From: Hermatobates lingyangjiaoensis
Taxonomy: Eukaryota; Arthropoda; Insecta; Hemiptera; Hermatobatidae
Reading direction: 5' to 3'
NCBI GenBank assembly: GCA_026182355.1
Contig: JAPFBL010000371.1
Coordinates: 1 to 64,000, forward strand
DNA: 64,000 bases
Part shown: one piece after another, positions 51,780 through 62,890 of the stretch
Numbering within the stretch: position 1 is the first letter of the stretch
How the letters are laid out: the number at the start of each line of letters is the position of its first letter
Made by a program: the position numbers and the translations under genes
The notes under the pieces: generated by a model
Databases searched by the model: none
The model's input: only the letters and a program-made list of their open reading frames with translations
What the model was told of the DNA's origin: nothing

Positions 51780-52378
51780 GTGTGATGATGAAGGATTGCT
51801 TTTAGGAGAAGACTCGGCATTAGTTCCAGGGTGATGATGAAGGATTGCTTCACAGTGTGATGATGAAGGATTGCTTTTAGGAGAAGACTCGGCATTAGTT
51901 ACAGGGTGATGATGAAGGATTGCTTTTAGGAGAAGACTCGGCATTAGTTCCAGGGTGATGATGAAGGATTGCTTCACAGTGTGATGATGAAGGATTGCTT
52001 TTAGGAGAAGACTCGGCATTAGTTACAGGGTGATGATGAAGGATTGCTTTTAGGAGAAGACTCGGCATTAGTTACAGTGCGATGATGAAGGATTGCTTTT
52101 AGGAGAAGACTCGGCATTAGTTCCAGGGTGATGATGAAGGATTGCTTCACAGTCTGATGATGAAGGATTGCTTTTAGGAGAAGACTCGGCATTAGTTACA
52201 GTGTGATGATGAAGGATTGCTTTTAGGAGAAGACTCGGCATTAGTTACAGGGTGATGATGAAGGATTGCTTCACAGTGTGATGATGAAGGATTGCTTTTA
52301 GGAGAAGACTCGGCATTAGTTACAGGGTGATGATGAAGGATTGCTTTTAGGAGAAGATTCGGCATTAGTTACAGGGTC
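51780..52378. repeat. Satellite with mixed 49-bp and 26-bp units
   Basis: The 49-bp unit is GTGATGATGAAGGATTGCTT, TTAGGAGAAGACTCGGCATT, AGTTACAGG. The 26-bp unit is GTGATGATGAAGGATTGCTT, CACAGT. They share the first 20 bases. The short unit is always flanked by long ones, giving a higher-order pattern of 49s and 26s; 49 plus 26 is 75, a multiple of three. The minus-strand frames (NAESSPKSNPSSSH repeats) follow from this, not from a gene. Confidence 0.93.
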
Positions 52379-52379
52379 T

Positions 52380-53415
52380 TTATCTATGACGTTTTGGAGT
52401 AGCAGTGGATTTCAGAATTTCTTGGATAATGGAAGAGACTTCAGAGGATCAGACATATGCTTGTGTGAAACATGGAGAACGGATGAGTATTCAATATGCT
52501 TTTAAGAAAGGTTCAAATATCAGTATATTTCAGATTTTATTCGTTTTGTTTTTTATATATTTTGTTATTATTGACTACATTATGGCTTGAACATACTAGC
52601 ATGTGAATTTTAAACTATGAATCAATGTAATACTCCTTTGTATAAAGTTTATACTTTAAATACAAATATTATTCTATTCTAAAATAAAAAAAAGTAAAAT
52701 CAAATAATAAATAAAATAAAAGTAATAATAGAAAGTTTAGGTTCATATTGGTATTATTTACAACCAAGAGCCCTGGAGGATTATCAGTCCAACGTTAATC
52801 ATCAAATCAACGGATCAAAATCCGGTTAATAAAGCATGGATTCACGAATATGACGGATTCTTAAAATAATATGAAATTATATTTGAATAGTCCGTCCGAA
52901 TTATTGTTATTATGCTCAATTATTTTTTAGAAGTTATACATGGGATTTAAGCTCAGAAAGAAAACTTTATGTTAAAAATGTGTTATTCAAAAACTTTTAA
53001 TTAGAAACTTTTCTTTTTTGACTTTTCCAACATGAATTGGTATTTTTCGGTTATTATTGGTATTTTTGTGTGGGTTACTAGAAAAAAATCTGAAATAAAA
53101 ACACGCTGCAACAATTAACTGTTACATTACTGTATGCTTATTTTTCTATTATTCATTCTGTGTGCATCATCATTATTTTAGAAGTTGTAAAACTAAAAAC
53201 TTTTTCTAATAAAAAAAAAAACAAAATATTTCCTTCCTATCAAAGTTTATAATTAAAATGATAATTTGTTTTTAAAAACTAGGGAAAAAGTGATTGCTTA
53301 TTTGAAATTTAAATTTTTAAGTTTAACTGATAGGAAGTCGAAGTTTTGGTGGAACTTCTATTTTGATGTAAATAGATGCCAATACTAACAGAACTGAAGG
53401 TTGATAAAAATATTT
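52380..53415. other. AT-rich stretch
   Basis: No coding or repeat signature recognised. The 61-residue frame at 52,405 starts just past the satellite and ends in an I/F-rich run; no family. Confidence 0.4.
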
Positions 53416-53460
53416 AATATATATATATATATATATAATATATATAATATATATATATAA

Positions 53461-53546
53461 TCAATGATCAAACCAAAATAACAAAATGTTTTCTTATTTT
53501 GGTTTGATCATTGATTGTTATTTCACGTGTTTATGTGAAATCATTA
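53461..53546. mobile_element. Minimal FB1, core deleted
   Basis: TCAATGATCAAACCAAAATA and TATTTTGGTTTGATCATTGA are joined by ACAAAATGTTTTCT. The long outer end TTTCACGTGTTTATGTGAAA is on the right. The whole core with CTGACGA is missing, so only the outer 30 bases of each arm remain. Within (TA)n. Confidence 0.9.
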
Positions 53547-53561
53547 TACATATATATATAT

Positions 53562-53759
53562 AAAAGATTTCACATAAACACGTGAAACAACAATCAATGA
53601 TCAAACCACAATAAGAAATGGGAAAACAAGACTAAGATCTTTCAACCGTAACAAGCAGTCTTCGTCAGAGTCAAAAACTCAGTTGGGTTTTTGACTCTGA
53701 CGATTACGGTTGAAAGATCTTAGTCTTGTTTTCCCATTTCTTATTGTGGTTTGATCATT

Positions 53760-53775
<16 letters not shown>
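53562..53775. mobile_element. FB1 with ACATATATATATA flanks
   Basis: Starts AAAAGATTTCACATAAACAC at 53,563, ends GTTTGATCATTG at 53,760. The left flank and right flank both contain ACATATATATATA, consistent with a TSD. The right arm lacks AGACCGCTTGT (CTCTGACGATTACGGTTG), a deletion inside the core; the left arm has AGCAGTC. Confidence 0.93.
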
Positions 53776-53800
<25 letters not shown>

Positions 53801-54025
53801 ATTTCATATAAACACGTGAAATAACAATCAATGATCACACCACAATAATAAAATGGGAAAGCAAGGCTAAGATCTTTCAACCGTAACAAGCGGTCTTCGT
53901 CAGAGTCAAAAAACCAACTGACGAAGTTGGGTTCAGTTGGGTTTTTGACTCTGATGAATACCGCTTGTTACGGTTGAAAGATCTTAGTCTTGCTTTCCCA
54001 TTTTATTATTGTGGTTTGATCATTG

Positions 54026-54053
<28 letters not shown>
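53776..54053. mobile_element. FB1 between (TA)n tracts
   Basis: Element about 53,797-54,025, starting AAGATTTCATATAAACACG. Both arms share AATAATAAAATGGG and GGGAAAGCAAG, unlike other copies. The right arm core is CTGATGA-ATACCG-CTTGTTA-CGGTT-GAAA. The loop contains ACTGACGAAGTTGGGTTCAG, a fragment of arm sequence repeated in the loop. Confidence 0.93.
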
Positions 54054-54057
<4 letters not shown>

Positions 54058-54154
54058 TGCTCACTTCTTCATTTAATGTTCTTCTCCTTCTGTTATTTTT
54101 ATTTGTTCTTGCTTAGTTAATTTTCCCTCTGTAGTTAGTAGTCTTACCTAGGGC

Positions 54155-54610
54155 GGGCAGCAGAGTGCGTGCATATTCGTCGTATTCGACCATCCGCTCA
54201 CTAGGCTTCAGCTACTCAAAGGGACTCAGTTCTTCAGTTCGAATTGAACTCTCATTGTCAACGTTTCGGTTTTTTTTTTTAAAATCTTTTTCATTTGCAG
54301 GAGTATAAACTTTGAAACAGAAAAATAAAGTATTGCATAAGAAATTATTTTATAAAGAAAAATAGTCTGTGGATTTCAACAACAACTGTAGTTTGAATGA
54401 ACACGTGACACTGAACTGTGTCACTTAAACTAAACTTTATCCGGACTAGGTCAGTTCTACAGGTTCCAAATTAAACTCTCATTACTAACGTTTTGGTTTT
54501 TATTTAAAACCTTTTTCATAGTCAGAGGTATAAATTTTGAAACAGAAAAAGTAAGTTTTACAAATTATTTTACAAAGAAAAATAGTCTGTTCAAAATCAA
54601 AAATCAAAAT
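54155..54610 (-). mobile_element. FB5 fragment followed by FB3 body in direct duplicate
   Basis: 54,190-54,235 (CTTCAGCTACTCAAAGGGAC) matches the FB5 end at 34,425. Then two FB3 bodies in the same direction at 54,236 and 54,470: ATTGAACTCTCATTGTCAAC / ATTAAACTCTCATTACTAAC, TTTAAAATCTTTTTCAT / TTTAAAACCTTTTTCAT, AAACTTTGAAACAGAAAAA, AAAATAGTCTGT. The first contains the TGAACACGTGACACTGAACT segment before the second begins. Confidence 0.75.
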
Positions 54611-54614
54611 AAAA

Positions 54615-54955
54615 AATGAAACGCGATAAAGAACAAACTGAATTGATCATAAATAATAATAGAGAAAAAAAATAGAAAATAAATAAATGAATAAATACAA
54701 AACAAACAAATTATGTAATTTATAAATTTTAGTTTATTTTTTTTTAGTTTATATAAAAACGTATAAATTAATCTAATAGTAGCTCAATGAGTAATAAGTA
54801 ATGAAAATATTTTAGATCAAATCAAACCGAAGGACATTTAGCAAATTATGTTTATAATCAGTAATCTATATTTTTCTCGAAAATTTCTGCTATTTAGTTG
54901 TGATACTATATTTCATAACTTTGATACAATTTTCCTACTATTTTTGTTTAAAATT
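54615..54955. other. AT-rich stretch
   Basis: Nothing recognised. Confidence 0.4.
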
Positions 54956-54979
54956 TGAATATATTTCTATATAGTGAAC

Positions 54980-55260
54980 TATATCAGCTGAAGACTAGGT
55001 CAGAATGAATTAGCACGTCGTGAAAGTGAGTTTGCTTAAGATGTGTGTCACCATGTGAAGGTGGTTAGCCAGTAGTGACTTGAGGAGTGATTAACTCTAG
55101 ATCTCAGTGCATTGGTTTTCTTGACCAGTGTCCATTGATATTTAGCCTCAGCCCTTAATGAGTTATTCAGCAGATCTGCTTTGTCTCAGGACAGATGTAA
55201 CAACCTTTTCTCTTGATATACCTCGTTACTGCTCCACAGTGCTTGACACAATCATCTCAG
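54980..55260. other. GC-richer non-repetitive island
   Basis: Complex sequence with CAGCTGAAGACTAGGTCAG, GTCACCATGTGAAGGTGGTT and ATTCAGCAGATCTGCTTTGT, followed by (CT)n at 55,270 and C16 at 55,433-55,448. No match in the window; candidate conserved element. Confidence 0.3.
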
Positions 55261-55432
55261 TGCTTTCAAAGCCTCTCTCTCTCTCTCACTCTCTCTCCCA
55301 TCGCTCTAGTCGATAGACAGTGATTTATTCCTACGTCTCAATGTCTCTCACTCCTTTTTTCCACAGTATTCAGTCAAGTTTTTCTCTCACCAGTTAGCCC
55401 TTAACGAGCTCTCTTCTTCACCCCGTCTCTCT

Positions 55433-55448
55433 CCCCCCCCCCCCCCCC
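55433..55448 (+). repeat. C16 homopolymer run
   Basis: Sixteen C residues after CTCTCT. Confidence 0.95.
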
Positions 55449-55499
55449 TTTCACAGCCAAGTTAACCCAATCCTTCTGTTATCCAACTTTTATCTTCAG

Positions 55500-56250
55500 C
55501 TCCACCATAATAATGTTTTGTCAAATCAAAACTTCTTTCAAGTGAATTTAAACTTTCCATCCAAATAACTTTACCAAATGAGAGAACAAACACCCATCCA
55601 GATTAATACTGAGTCGTATTTTTTTCATTCTGTTTAAAAATCAAGCAATACTTAATAAATTAACAATCATATAAAACCCAAAATCTTCTATTGAGTGACC
55701 CATAAATTACAAAAATTAAAAAAAACAAATTTGAAAATACAATCTAGAAATTAAGGAAATTGTTTTAGAGTGTTACAAATAATTAGAAATTAGTATATTT
55801 GATAATAAAAACCAATTGCTATTATATTACAGGAATAAAAAATATGAATTTTAAATAGTGGTTTTACAGAATGGAAATTTGTTTGAATGAGTATTCGTTT
55901 ATATGCTCTTCACTAGTCTGATATGTTCTAAAATTGTAGAATGAAGTCATACTGTTTGATCATTAACGTTTAGATAACCAACTTATACAAAACACCAATA
56001 AATAATTTAGAAATGAGGATAAAGTTTTACAAACTGGTGATAATCAGCTTTACTCCCAAACTGAAACAAGTAAAATAGAACATCTTGTGTGGTACACTAA
56101 AGAAGGGAGGCAAGAGAGATATTTAAAATACGTATTTAAATAGTCACCAGATGTTCTATTTCAACTGTTTTGGTTCGATTGTAATTTTGCTAGAAACCAG
56201 TTGTTGAAAAATCTTAGTCCCATTTCCGATTTTTTTTTACGATAGACGTA
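55500..56250. other. AT-rich stretch with inverted AAATAGAACATCT
   Basis: AAAATAGAACATCTTGTGTGG (about 56,073; split AAAATAGAACATCT, TGTGTGG) and CCAGATGTTCTATTT (56,147) form an inverted pair, perhaps an old fold-back relic. No gene recognised. Confidence 0.35.
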
Positions 56251-56255
56251 ATTAT

Positions 56256-56335
56256 ACGTTTATTAAAATTCAAGATATCAAAAAACTCACTACTATATCT
56301 GGACTGCATCGTCATCAGATAGATAGTTGGGAGTC
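56256..56335 (-). repeat. Decayed FB5 terminus
   Basis: Minus strand: TATCTGATGACGATGCAGTC, CAGATATAGTAGTGAGTTTT, TTGATATCTTGAATTTTAAT. It aligns with GATGACGACGACTGTCGAAA, TATCGTTGTGAGT at 34,365 with scattered substitutions; GAAA has become CAGA. Confidence 0.55.
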
Positions 56336-56597
56336 ATTCCGAAGATAAGGGCACATTTCAGTTGATACATCGATATAATTACTGTATTATTGAATAGTTA
56401 TATATAACTATTGTTATTATAAAGAGACATATTATTTCTAGTACTAGAAGTAACATTTTCAATCAAGCTTAAAAGTTTAAATTTTATTTTAGTCTTATTA
56501 ACTGAAATCAGGTATTCAAATCTCAGGAAGAGATGGTTAAGTGTTTGGGAAAAAAATATAGTTTGATATATTACCTATTAAGGATAATATAGTTAGA

Positions 56598-56745
56598 AGA
56601 TTTTGCAATAAACACGTAAAAAATAAATCAGAAAAATGACTGTGATCTTTCAGTCAAAACAAGCGGTATTCGTCATAGTCAAGCTAATTTCGTAGTAATG
56701 TTTCTGTTTTTCTTTCTGTGGTTTTGTCGTTGATTTGTATATAAT
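56598..56745. mobile_element. Ancient FB1 relic
   Basis: AGATTTTGCAATAAACACGT outer end, GACTGTGATCTTTCAGTCAA, AACAAGCGGTATTCGTCATA, GTCAAGC, then a right remnant TTCTTTCTGTGGTTTTGTCG, TTGATTTGTAT. Strongly diverged. Confidence 0.65.
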
Positions 56746-56879
56746 CCGCAGTCAATGTGATAATACTGCGCACTTCGAGATTTTTTAAAGTTGTTTTGAA
56801 AGATTGAGTAACCCTTCTTTTAAGTAAATTTGGAAAGGTAAGGAATTTTGCAAATAGTCGAGAAAAATAGAAAGAAAAG

Positions 56880-57085
56880 AATTTTGTAATGGAAAGGTTA
56901 GGAGGTCCTCACGAGAGCCTATTCTTGAAGGCAGAAATATGGAAGCGGAACCACATGGTGTGGGACCAGTGGCAGGTGTCGGGTGAAGGGAGTGTGGGAG
57001 GAACTCGCCGGCATCACTATCTGATCCCCTCCTGCTGCACTACCTGTCCAGTTGTACCATCAACGCTTTCCTGACTCGCCTCCCA
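56880..57085. other. GC-rich unique island
   Basis: GAACCACATGGTGTGGGACC, AGTGGCAGGTGTCGGGTG, GAACTCGCCGGCATCACTAT, CTGCACTACCTGTCCAG: a complex, balanced-GC segment. It holds two E-box-like CAGGTG/CACCTG-type sites and runt-type ACCACA/TGTGGG strings. A 61-codon plus frame (56,889-57,074) fits inside but has no recognised domain. Candidate regulatory element or small exon. Confidence 0.35.
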
Positions 57086-57620
57086 CCTAGAGTTCTTCAT
57101 TTAGTCTCTCCGCCATTTCTATTCCACCTGTCCAATGAAGTCATCTTTACCTGACTACCATACCTACCTTCATTCCATATTATAGTTTTTTTCACTCCCT
57201 CCTTCTTCCAATCCTCCAGTCTCCATCTTCTTTAACTCTTAAACTCCACTATCTCCATCTCCATTATGACCATAGATTCCACCATTTCTTTTCAAACTAA
57301 AAGTTCTTCATTAACTCTCTCTACCATTTTATTCTACTTGTCCAATGAATCATACCTGTGATGAGTTTTCCATTCCCTTCCTTTTCCTATCTCTTATTCC
57401 ATCTTTTCTAACTCTTTAGCTCCACTATCCTCACCTACTTTATGACTACAGGAACCATCATTTCTTTTTTTTTTTTTTCATAATTCCGATGTACTGATAT
57501 CCTCCATTTTCATTCTTCTGAATGTCAATACACTCATAATTCACATCAATACTTGCAGAACATGTAACAGGAAATCTTTCTTCGTAAATTTCCTACCTCA
57601 AGCGATCAATTTAAGATCAT
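57086..57620. other. Pyrimidine-rich stretch with diverged duplication
   Basis: AGTTCTTCATTTAGTCTCTC / CGCCATTTCTATTCCACCTG / TCCAATGAAGTCAT at 57,091 recurs as AGTTCTTCATTAACTCTCTC / TACCATTTTATTCTACTTG / TCCAATGAATCAT at 57,302, about 210 bp later: an old tandem duplication. No gene recognised. Confidence 0.7.
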
Positions 57621-57624
57621 GAGA

Positions 57625-57895
57625 TTGGATAGCTCAGTGGTTAACATATTCGCCTCTCGGCTGGTAGTCCGGGGTTTGATCCCCATCTGACCCTCGACTT
57701 ATTCACGCGGGAGAAAACGTTAAGCCATCGGTCTAGAGCCTGTACGATGTTAGGTACTCGATAAAGATCTCTACTCGAAATGCACTTGATTTAGGCAAAA
57801 TCTAGGACTCCCAATGTATAATCTGTAGAATTACTGATCAAATAAAAAGTCAGTAAATGGCTGATATCATCCGCTAGAGGAAAGGTTAAACAATA
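57625..57895 (+). mobile_element. tRNA-derived SINE, tail type B, intact head
   Basis: A box GGATAGCTCAGTGGTTAACA, CTGGTAGTCCGGGGTTTGAT with B box GGGTTTGATCC, TCGACTTATTCACGCGGGAG, a deletion of the middle, CGTTAAGCCATCGGTCTAGA, CTGTACGATGTTAGGTACTC, TAAAGATCTCTACTCG, tail AATCTGTAGAATTACTGATC, CATCCGCTAGAGG. Best-preserved pol III promoter among the copies. Confidence 0.9.
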
Positions 57896-57899
57896 AAAA

Positions 57900-58795
57900 A
57901 AAGATCATTTCCAACTTCTACAACGTTTTTATTTTTCGTCGTCATTTCTTTGCGTCTCCCTCTTTTAATTGATCCTTCCCTATTCAATAAACAAATCCTG
58001 TTATTTAGTGTTTTCATGTCACAATTATTTATGCAATATTTACTACCATAAATATCTTATTATTTTTACAATTAACCCATTTCATTTTCAATTTATTCTG
58101 CCAAAATCAACCAACAGATCAGTCGTCAAACAACTGTTTAAGTAGAGATACCGATTTACTGTCAACCTGGCTCTGTTCATAACTGAATTACATAAATAGC
58201 AAATATGATATATATTAGATCTCAATCCTTGTAAGTGTTGTAAACAATACAAGATAATTCTAAAGTCAAGCTTAATGAACGATATGGTTTGCTATTATTA
58301 TATTATTTCAACAATGCGAACTCCCTTTGTCCCTTAATAATGTATTCCAATAAAGACAGTATTGAAACGGTTAGAAAATAAATATTCATGATCACTAGTC
58401 TCGTCCACATTCATTATATTTCCAATAAATATTAACAAGAGAGATGAAATTGTACTACTAACTAATACATTACTCATGTACAGAAATAGCTTATATTTTC
58501 AAAGCATTGAATATGGTTCGCTCTAATCAATTTTAGTGTGTTCGTATTATCTTAAAACCAGTGTTGTGTTTTGGCTGTATGCAGCCCTAGGTACAAACAT
58601 GTTTCTAACTACAGGTAAAAAAATTACGTAGGTTTTACATATGCGTAGTTGTATATTTGTAAATAAAGATGATAAAAAAAAAACAGTTTTACATGTAATA
58701 CATATTATATTGTAAGTTATTTTCAATTTTACTTATTGGTATAGTAAAAATGATTATTGCTATTTCTAATTCTACTTCTAATGGTTTTCCTTTTT
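57900..58795. other. AT-rich stretch
   Basis: No coding or repeat signature recognised. Confidence 0.4.
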
Positions 58796-58803
58796 TTAAA
58801 GTA

Positions 58804-59322
58804 CAGTCGATTCCGGTTAATTGGGACACATCGGGACCGAGGCGTTTTGTCCCAATTAAGCGGCTGTCCCCATTAAACGAATTCCACTTTTTTTTTTTGA
58901 AATTCATTTGATTGGTTTTAGGAACAATGCCATTAAGCATCTGAAAGGAGGGGAGGGGGTTGTTTTGCCGCTGCACTGGCTCGGATGGAAAACATAGCAA
59001 ATGTGAACATGAGGCTGCTGCGGATTTTTAAAACACGGGTATCGGGTTCAGAAAGAAGCCGCCTTTCTGGCTTTCCCGGGATTTAGAAGGGGGTGGTGTT
59101 TGTTTTTCCGCTGCACCGGAACTCAGTTAAAACATATTCGGTTAATCAGGACTCTACTGTACTAAAATCTTAAATTTACTGTCCCAATTAAGCGGAATGT
59201 TGTCCCAATTAAACATACAAATTTACAATTGTAGTTCATAGTTTGGTTTCCGTTCTTTGAGATTTGTCCCAAATAAGCGGCTGTCCCAATTAAGCAGTGT
59301 CCCAATTAAGCGGAATCCACTG
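58804..59322. mobile_element. Non-autonomous pogo/Tigger-like element
   Basis: Left terminus CAGTCGATTCCGGTTAATTG, right (reverse complement) CAGTGGATTCCGCTTAATTG; 18 of 20 bases match. TA flanks both ends (58,802-58,803 and 59,323-59,324), as for the Tc1/mariner superfamily. Internal repeats of TGTCCCAATTAAGCGG occur on both sides. An inner right-end-like sequence ends at 59,156 (reverse complement CAGTAGAGTCCTGATTAACC) followed by TA. No transposase. Confidence 0.85.
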
Positions 59323-59490
59323 TATATCTGCAGCCCTGATCACTCAAACTGTCTCCTTTCATCCTAATGCATTATAAACCTGTGTCTACCATGGCGGCCA
59401 ATTCTTTTTTCCATGCATGATGATGGTAACCATGCAGCTTATCTTCTGACATAACAGATTTAACCAATTTATGGGCTAGCATTCATGTTT

Positions 59491-59616
59491 GACGTCCTTC
59501 TCTGAGGGACGACGTGCTCAGATTTATTCACCTCCCGCGTGAATAAATCGAGCACCAGGTGAGGATCGAACCCCAGTTCAGAGGCGAGCACGTAACCACT
59601 GAGCTAGTCTGGCCCT
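59491..59616 (-). mobile_element. tRNA-derived SINE, 3' truncated
   Basis: Minus strand: GGCCAGACTAGCTCAGTGG, GCTCGCCTCTGAACTGG, GGTTCGATCCTCACCTGG (good B box GGTTCGATCC), GCTCGATTTATTCACGCGG, GAATAAATCTGAGCACGTCG, TCCCTCAGAGAAGGACGT. Ends at GGACGTCAAACATG, so the tail is missing. Confidence 0.88.
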
Positions 59617-59619
59617 TTG

Positions 59620-61240
59620 CCACACGGGTTAGTAAAGGTAGATACATATTGATTATGACCAATCATATATTTTATTATGATTGATTATAAACTTCCTTCA
59701 AACCTCGTATCTTACTGGAGGAGTCACCTGATCCGCTATGGGCTAGCAAACATGGTCTTCATAACATCATTGTAGTTAACAGTTCTTTCTTGATTACCAT
59801 TAGTGAAAACTATAATCTAAAAATATCACAAGGCATTTTCATAATACTTTCTCCAACAGTTTAGTAAATGTTTCAAATCATTTGAGATAACTGATATGAT
59901 TAATATTGGAGAAAGCCTACAATTTGATGTTATAAAAAAAGAAAAAGGCATTAATGCGTATTTTGTTGCAAAATATGACTGATTTACTGTCAATATTTTT
60001 GAATTAATTGAACTGAATAGTTCATTTTTTTTTTAAATTCAATTCATATCCTGAGTAGAGTTTGTAATAATTATTTCATTAACATTTTTAAGCATTCAAC
60101 AATATGATTACTTCTTTGAATGTAGTTCTTTGCAAATTTATCACTGAAACTTTAACGTATATATGTATTGAGATTTTGTTCCAGTTTTTGAGTATATTTG
60201 TGAAAAAGAAAACGCACTTTTGCTGGAAGAATCACATATGATGTGAGTAATAGTAAAAAGATATAATTACAATTCTTACAAAACAAAAATGTTTCCCTTT
60301 AGGAGATCGTAGTGTTACGCTTTTGGAAGGAGTTGTGTTGCTCTTTCTGTACCATTGATTGTGGCCAGTCTGCAAACTTGATTTGTCAAATAAATACAAT
60401 TTTCTTATTTTTAAACTTTAGTCCAATATTCGTAAGAGCAGATATGTTAATATGATAATAAATCAAAAGTGTCAATAAAATAGTATTAAACCTATAGGGT
60501 ATAAATAATAAGCAGGGCTTTGAATCATCTTACTCTAATTGACCTTAACTTTGTATGCGTCCAAGAACTACTGTATCCATTGATTGGAATTACTCTCCCA
60601 AGCCTTGGTAAGGTAGTTATAACTTGATAATCTAGAGCTTTGTTAAACTGTCTTATCAATATAAATGTAAATACTTTGTTGTGTTTGATAGATTACAGTA
60701 TAACTAATAATATTGTATTTATAGTATCCATCAACTGAAAGCTTGTTAATTATCTGTATTATGTAATCTATTAACTTTGTAAAGTAAAGATGATAAAAAT
60801 AAAATCTGCTGCGATATTTTGACTGGTTTTCAGGTTTTGAAGTCTCAAAAACCATTTTTTTGATATTTATATATCTGTATGCCATGAACTGTGCGGGTGA
60901 CTTTGCGTTTATATATCTTTTTTTTACCTCCCAGGTTGTAATATTTTACATTTTCTAATAAAAATGGTTTTGGACAGATTTTCCCACACTGAAAAGTGAA
61001 AAAACACTTCATTATGTACGGCTCAGTACTTAAGCATATGAAATCTCTTTTGCCAAATAGTCTGACAAAAAGGCTATAAAATTTCCCCATTAAAAATTTA
61101 AAATTTTCTGACCATTAAACAAACTTAAAATTTAAATATAATTTAATATTATTAATGCATCATAACAATTATCTAAAAGAGAAAATTCTCTAAAAGTCTC
61201 AATAATTAAGTTTCAGTTGCTGTCACTTGTCGAATTTGTT
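59620..61240. other. AT-rich stretch
   Basis: No coding or repeat signature recognised; the 80- and 81-residue minus frames (60,643-61,090) have no family features. Confidence 0.4.
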
Positions 61241-61247
61241 TACTTTA

Positions 61248-62890
61248 TTACTTTACTATAAGTAAAGTATAGTGATCGTGAAAAAATTCGATCTCGAGAT
61301 TTTGACGGAATTACATGTTTTGAGGTCCCAGAAGTCGATTTATGAGGTTTTTACGATGATGTCTGTGTGTGTGTGGGTGGGTGGGTGGGTGAGTGTGTTA
61401 GCATTGCTTGTTACCACGCTACGGTTGAGAATCTTTGATGGATTAAGTTGATATTTTACACCAAAATGGGCCTCATAAAGACGAAGATCCCTATTGTTTG
61501 AGAAGAATTATGCATGATGGGAAAGTCACTTTTTTTGCCAAAAACCGTTTTTTTTAAAACATTTATTTCTCCTAAACTGATAACCCTAGAGTTTTGAAAT
61601 TTTGACATTATCTTTGAGGTTACAAATGGAACAAATGAAAAATATATTCAGAATTTTAAAACAACAGGAAATATTTTTTTTTCAATAAAATGTACAAATT
61701 TTGACTTATAATTCAATCTCAAACCTCGTGAGAGCGATACAAGCCATACTGTTTGACGGACAAGAATGAAACTATGCCTATAAATAGAACATTATGTGTA
61801 GAATGAGTTGAGATATTTTTTTTCAAAATTACATTCGCTAATGGGGCGTTACAGTACGATTTCTGTTTTCAGAAAATGTTTTTTTTTGACGCTAAACGGC
61901 TCATTAAAAAATAATGAAAATTTGACCAAAAATGGAACAAAAAATTAGCAATTCATAAAAAAAAAATCATGAAGTTTCAATTACGGGAAAGAGCAATAAC
62001 GATATAAAAACTCTTTGTTTACCATAGGCTAAGAGATCACCTGCTATACTTGTCGAATTTTTTGTATTTTTTTACATTGTTTGTTTTACATTTGTTTACA
62101 TTGACTTAGAAATTTTTTGAGCGAATCCACTGAGATAAAATTGATTTTATAAATGAACAATTTAAATTGTTTATTGAATTATATGAGATGTAAGAGGAAT
62201 AATATTGTGCAGGAAAATGATAACACTCACTCAGAAAAAATTCGTATATATCTTATTTGACAAAGGGGAAGGAAAATGATCTTATTAAATACTAAGAAGC
62301 TTATTATTATTATTATTTTAAAGATTAAAATTCCCAGTATGATAATTCTATAAAAGACCAAAAATGTAAATGGCAATTCATAATCTGAATCTTTCGTTTA
62401 GAGATTAATAAATGTAATTATCGTACATCTTTAATTAACAAATCACCTTAAAACAACATTTTCTTCGCAGTTAAAGATGTTTTTCAGAGAAAAAAAGGGT
62501 ATTTTCCTTTTTTAAATTTAATAATTTTACTTTAATATTGAATGTAGAAGGATCTCAAGTAAACGATGTAAGAAATCTACTGGCTGTTTGAACGAAAACC
62601 ATTCTCTTGTAGGAGAATAAATCGTTTCAAGAAATGTTCACTTTGGTTTTTCAAAAATGTTATTACTGCTGTAGTTATACTAATGCAATTATTTGCAAAT
62701 AATAAATTATTTGTGATGTACAAAAATGAGCTTATAAATTGATATGTCCTTCAATCACTATCTGTACTACCTCAGGAATGATAGGCTAATAATTATATCC
62801 CATTTAGATGTTTACGTTATGTTTAAATGAGACGTTATGTTTTATATACTCAAGAAATTTGACATTAAGTTACTTATAGTAAAGTAGAGT
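61248..62890. mobile_element. Possible 1.6-kb element with inverted ends
   Basis: TACTTTACTATAAGTAA near 61,250 is the exact reverse complement of TTACTTATAGTAAAGTA near 62,870. Inside lies complex sequence TTCGATCTCGAGATTTTGAC, TGAGGTCCCAGAAGTCGATT, (TG)n and GGGTGGGTGGGTGGG, then TTGTTACCACGCTACGGTTG, AAAATGGGCCTCATAAAGAC, of the kind seen in dispersed repeats. No transposase seen. The 17-bp ends could be chance in AT-rich DNA; no clear TSD. Confidence 0.35.

Noticed and set aside
51698..52019. Repeat protein NAESSPKSNPSSSH on the minus strand
   Set aside because: Follows the 49/26-bp satellite; the frame is open only because 49 plus 26 is divisible by three.
57625..57700. True tRNA gene at the SINE head
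   Set aside because: A and B boxes are present but the cloverleaf cannot be closed (no matching acceptor end) and a SINE body follows.
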